Assembly: GCA_046756985.1 (NCBI GenBank)
Contig: JBHHXG010000069.1
Coordinates: 1-7,744, forward strand
Length of the DNA: 7,744 nucleotides
Origin: JBHHXG01 sp046756985
Lineage (GTDB): Bacteria; Pseudomonadota; Zetaproteobacteria; Mariprofundales; Mariprofundaceae
Reading direction: 5' to 3'
How positions within the stretch are numbered: position 1 is the stretch's first letter; each line of letters starts with the position of its first letter. Of the stretch, positions 7,119 to 7,744 are shown piece after piece. Position numbers and translations under genes: made by a program. The notes under the pieces are model-generated. The model searched no databases. It saw only the letters and a list, made by a program, of their open reading frames with translations, and had not been told where the DNA came from.

Positions 7119-7504
7119 TGGCGATTGTCGGCATCGGCGTGGACCGCGTTATGGTCAAGCGCATCGAAAGTTCGCTGGATCGCTTCGGCGAGCGTTTTAT
7201 TCATCGTGTGTTTACGGATACCGAATATGCCCAGGCCAGTGCCAAGAATAATCTATCGCGCAGGCTGGCGATGCTGTTTGCAGCCAAGGAAGCGGTGTCC
7301 AAGGCGCTTGGAACAGGCTTTAAACAGGGTGTAGCACCCATTCACATCGAAACGATCCACCAGCCTTCCGGCAAACCGGAAGTGACGTTACATGACGGTG
7401 CCAGGGCTGCCGCTGATAGTCTGGGTGTTTCTACAGTTCATGTGTCATTGACCGATGATGATGGCGTGGCCATGGCCTTTGCGGTTGCTGAATCAAAGAA
7501 ATAA
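7118..7504 (+). CDS. acpS: Holo-[acyl-carrier-protein] synthase
   Basis: The 128-residue protein transfers the 4'-phosphopantetheine arm from coenzyme A to a serine of acyl carrier protein, activating it for fatty-acid synthesis. The family core is present: IVGIGVDRV at 3-11 with the magnesium ligand Asp9, the RF-x-ER-F segment at 22-27, FTDTEY at 32-37, and FAAKEAVSKALGTG at 54-67 with metal ligand Glu58 and Lys62. GKP at 85-87 and a HVSLTDDDGVAMAFAV C-terminal strand follow. Where many AcpS proteins have SLSHE in that last strand, this one has SLTDD. It starts with an ATG that overlaps the pdxJ stop by 1 nt, and is the last recognisable gene of the array. Confidence 0.95.
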   Translation: MAIVGIGVDRVMVKRIESSLDRFGERFIHRVFTDTEYAQASAKNNLSRRLAMLFAAKEAVSKALGTGFKQGVAPIHIETIHQPSGKPEVTLHDGARAAADSLGVSTVHVSLTDDDGVAMAFAVAESKK

Positions 7505-7545
7505 TTCTGTGAAGGGCTGACTTCGGCTGCCAGCTCAACCGGTCG

Positions 7546-7560
7546 ATGCAACACATGCAT
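7546..7560. repeat. 5-bp inverted repeat ATGCA/TGCAT
   Basis: ATGCA (7546-7550) and TGCAT (7556-7560) are perfect inverted arms around ACACA, 42 nt after the acpS stop. No T-run follows. The arms are AT-rich and short, so the hairpin would be weak; it may be chance. Confidence 0.25.
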
Positions 7561-7629
7561 TAAACCCATCCCCACCCAATAAGAAGTGATTCTATATTAA
7601 ACCAGTTTGATAGTTGAGTGGCTGTTTCT

Positions 7630-7643
7630 GGCCGAACTCGGCC
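7630..7643. repeat. GC-rich inverted repeat GGCCG/CGGCC
   Basis: GGCCG (7630-7634) and CGGCC (7639-7643) pair around the loop AACT, making a compact GC-only stem. A T-run is absent on both sides, so it is not a classical terminator. It lies directly beside the stop codon of the minus-strand open stretch at the right edge and may belong to an interspersed repeat. Confidence 0.35.
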
Positions 7644-7645
7644 GC

Positions 7646-7744
7646 TCATACAAGGATGTCTGCTTGCAGGGCATAACGACTGCCATTGTCGAATAGCGCA
7701 GAATCAATCTCACTTGACATGATTGGCGGTCCAAGCGCACGTTT
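7646..7744 (-). other. Possible C-terminal end of a minus-strand ORF or spurious open stretch
   Basis: Reading leftwards from the right edge, one minus-strand frame is open for 32 codons and ends in TGA at 7648-7646. The peptide begins KRALGPPIMSSEID and ends with ALQADILV. I do not recognise a family. It could be the end of a gene lying to the right and convergent with acpS, a short fragment of a decayed gene, or chance reading through an intergenic repeat. Confidence 0.25.

Larger units (their letters stand above)
7505..7744. other. Tail region after acpS with no recognised gene
   Basis: These 240 nt contain no RNA gene that I recognise and no convincing coding sequence. There are three small inverted repeats and a short minus-strand open stretch at the right edge. 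The first, an imperfect 6-bp stem (7514-7519 with 7531-7536, one G-U pair), has an 11-nt loop and no following T-run, so it does not make a standard intrinsic terminator. Transcription may end beyond the window or by a Rho-dependent route. Confidence 0.5.

Noticed and set aside
494..7504. A previously undescribed multi-gene system
   Set aside because: Eight of the nine plus-strand genes belong to well-known conserved families in a known order; only the barrel gene is unexplained, and nothing links it functionally to the rest.
7514..7536. Rho-independent terminator for acpS
   Set aside because: The stem is only 6 bp with a G-U pair and an 11-nt loop, and no T-run follows.

Overview
This window is a proteobacterial housekeeping cluster. 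Eight genes on the plus strand are conserved: lepA, lepB, a DUF4845-family gene, rnc, era, recO, pdxJ and acpS. A ninth plus-strand gene, encoding a predicted small outer-membrane protein, lies between rnc and era. At the left edge, on the minus strand, is the 5' part of an aldehyde dehydrogenase gene that runs off the window. The order lepA-lepB-DUF4845-rnc-era-recO-pdxJ-acpS is known from gamma- and betaproteobacteria and relatives. The compact LepB with one membrane anchor, the RecO with a four-cysteine zinc site and the moderate GC content argue against an enteric bacterium. A non-enteric gammaproteobacterium or a zetaproteobacterium (Mariprofundus-like) would fit, but the sequence alone does not decide this.

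Layout. Bases 1-422 (minus) hold the aldehyde dehydrogenase N-terminus. Bases 423-493 are a short divergent intergenic region with a 6-bp inverted repeat and weak -10-like hexamers facing both ways. Bases 494-7504 are one tightly packed array: junctions abut, overlap by 1 or 17 nt, or leave gaps of at most 29 nt, and no internal terminator is visible. This strongly suggests a single operon with translational coupling. Bases 7505-7744 are non-coding or degenerate: they carry small inverted repeats and a short minus-strand open stretch entering from the right edge, and no convincing intrinsic terminator.

How the genes fit together. LepA, RNase III and Era act on translation and rRNA maturation. 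LepB releases exported proteins from the inner membrane, and the DUF4845 and barrel proteins are envelope proteins. RecO serves recombinational repair. PdxJ and AcpS supply pyridoxal phosphate and activate acyl carrier protein. The mixture is typical of a growth-linked operon held together by ancient synteny rather than by one pathway.

I do not see a new defence, mobile or biosynthetic system here. The points most worth a second look are the barrel gene inserted between rnc and era, the prepilin-like N-terminus of the DUF4845 protein, and the unexplained 240-nt tail after acpS.
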